DNA from: JAZDGL01 sp043806975
GTDB taxonomy: Bacteria; Patescibacteriota; Minisyncoccia; CAYZDR01
Direction of reading: 5' to 3'
Length of the DNA stretch: 5,119 bases
NCBI GenBank assembly: GCA_043806975.1
Contig: JAZDGL010000001.1
Location: 1-5,119 of the forward strand
Shown piece by piece: positions 4,639 through 5,119 of this stretch. Both the position numbers and the translations under genes were made by a program. Position 1 is the stretch's first letter. Each line of letters starts with the position of its first letter. Under the pieces are notes generated by a model. That model was not told the DNA's origin. It did no database searches and worked only from the letters and a program-made list of their open reading frames with translations.

Positions 4639-4667
4639 TTGCCAAAAATGAATATATTTGGTATTAT
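4639..4667 (+). promoter_or_regulatory. Probable rpmF promoter
   Basis: TTGCCA (4639-4644) and TATTAT (4662-4667) are 17 bp apart, each one mismatch from consensus. Predicted start near 4674 gives a leader of about 34 nt. The leader is almost purely A/T and has no Shine-Dalgarno. Confidence 0.5.
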
Positions 4668-4707
4668 GTTTTTAGAAGTTTAGTTAAATAATAATTTTTA
4701 TATATTT

Positions 4708-4899
4708 ATGCCGAATCCAAAAAAGCGCAAGACCAAAGCTAGAACGAATACAAGGCGATCCCACCATGCGTTAAAAGCGGTTCAAACCGTTGTTTGTTCA
4801 GCATGCCAAGCTGATATTTTGCCTCACAAAGTTTGTCCTAGCTGTGGAATGTATAAAGGAAAAGAAGTTTTGAAGATTGAGAAAAATCAGGAAAAATAA
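4708..4899 (+). CDS. rpmF: 50S ribosomal protein L32
   Basis: Small zinc-ribbon protein of the large ribosomal subunit. The N-terminus PNPKKRKTKARTNTRRSHH is the basic rRNA-binding tail of the family, ending in the characteristic RRSHHAL. Two cysteine pairs, C30-x2-C33 (VCSAC) and C43-x2-C46 (VCPSCG), form the zinc ribbon, so this is the four-cysteine form and not the cysteine-free one made under zinc limitation in some bacteria. The GxYKGKEV segment after the second pair is also typical. Length (63 aa) is normal. The start at 4708 gives the standard N-terminus, although no Shine-Dalgarno precedes it. nusB follows after 70 bases, with a terminator-like hairpin overlapping the rpmF stop codon, so co-transcription would depend on read-through. 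Confidence 0.95.
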   Translation: MPNPKKRKTKARTNTRRSHHALKAVQTVVCSACQADILPHKVCPSCGMYKGKEVLKIEKNQEK

Positions 4900-4915
4900 G
4901 TTTTTCTGATTTTTT
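4882..4915 (+). terminator. Intrinsic terminator overlapping the end of rpmF
   Basis: AAAAATCAG (4882-4890) pairs with CTGATTTTT (4906-4914), and after one bulged G AAAAA (4892-4896) pairs with TTTTT (4901-4905). The rpmF stop codon (4897-4899) lies in the loop, and T residues close the 3' side. The stem is mostly A-T, so partial termination and a reduced level of nusB transcript is the likely outcome. Confidence 0.65.
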
Positions 4916-4916
4916 A

Positions 4917-4959
4917 AATTACGAATTTTTTTTAATTCGTAATTCGTAATTCGTAATTC
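4917..4959. repeat. AATTCGT heptamer repeat and AT-rich inverted repeat before nusB
   Basis: AATTCGT occurs three times in tandem (4934-4954), followed by a partial AATTC. The first copies also pair, as AATTCGTAATT (4934-4944), with AATTACGAATT (4917-4927) across a T6 loop, an 11-bp stem directly after the rpmF terminator. Simple AATTCGT/ATTACGA spacers of this sort vary in copy number by slippage. No clear promoter or Shine-Dalgarno for nusB is visible here. Confidence 0.75.
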
Positions 4960-4969
4960 AAAATTAATT

Positions 4970-5119
4970 ATGGCTAGTCGTCATTTATCAAGATCAATAG
5001 CCTTACAAAGCCTTTACGAGTGGGATTTTAAAGGTAAAGACACAAGCAAATTAGACGGAATGGTCCGTTATAATGTTTGTGAGTTCGGTCCTGGAATGAG
5101 CGACGAGAAGTTTATTTTG
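4970..5119 (+). CDS. nusB: Transcription antitermination factor NusB (N-terminal part, cut by window end)
   Basis: NusB binds boxA of nascent rRNA together with NusE (ribosomal protein S10) and supports antitermination and rRNA maturation. The 50 visible residues begin MASRHLSRSIALQSLYEWDF, matching the family's opening helix: a basic R..R..R patch that contacts RNA, then AL(Q)xLYxxD. The frame stays open to the last base, so roughly two thirds of a typical protein lies beyond the window. The start at 4970 gives the normal family N-terminus; an A/T-only leader without Shine-Dalgarno precedes it, as for rpmF and cca. It lies downstream of rpmF, another ribosome-related gene. The sequence after residue 20 is not conserved enough to add detail. 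Confidence 0.88.
   Translation, partial: MASRHLSRSIALQSLYEWDFKGKDTSKLDGMVRYNVCEFGPGMSDEKFIL

Overview
The window looks like a chromosomal piece of an AT-rich bacterium with a reduced genome, most likely of the Candidate Phyla Radiation (Patescibacteria, Parcubacteria-like). This placement is inference. It rests on AT-rich housekeeping genes with no Shine-Dalgarno sequence, a probable leaderless transcript for rnhB, a divergent L32 followed by nusB, and short palindromic and MITE-like repeats between and inside genes. All five complete genes end in TAA and fit the standard bacterial code. All genes are on the + strand.

Layout: (1) 1-145, the right end of a dispersed repeat, then the rnhB promoter. 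(2) 146-844, rnhB (ribonuclease HII) with a palindrome-bearing in-frame insert. (3) 845-1105, a perfect 36-nt palindrome, a strong promoter and a structured leader. (4) 1106-1465, an unrecognised 119-aa protein with a C-terminal cysteine cluster. (5) 1663-2583, a 306-aa protein with the motif order of DHH phosphoesterases. (6) 2601-2737, an intrinsic terminator and a second terminator-like hairpin. (7) 2795-4414, a class II CCA-adding-type tRNA nucleotidyltransferase with an HD domain. (8) 4415-4707, an intergenic stretch holding a 133-bp element with 13-bp terminal inverted repeats. (9) 4708-4899, rpmF (L32). (10) 4970 to the window end, the first 50 codons of nusB.

The outer genes are ordinary information-processing functions: RNA-DNA hybrid repair, tRNA 3'-end synthesis, the ribosome and rRNA transcription antitermination. 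The striking part is the middle block, about 1025-2636. From leader to terminator, including the codons of both middle genes, it is a nearly unbroken chain of local hairpins. Many have perfect 8-13 bp stems and short loops, and two close on GTAA (GNRA-type) loops. The neighbouring genes do not show this. The two hairpin-tiled genes also share an identical 16-nt start region (AAGGAGAAAAAAAATG) with a strong Shine-Dalgarno, which the other four genes lack, and sampled stretches are more G+C-rich. They look like a two-gene cassette under a different translational regime and under selection, or a generating process, for folded mRNA. Its function cannot be read from the sequence.
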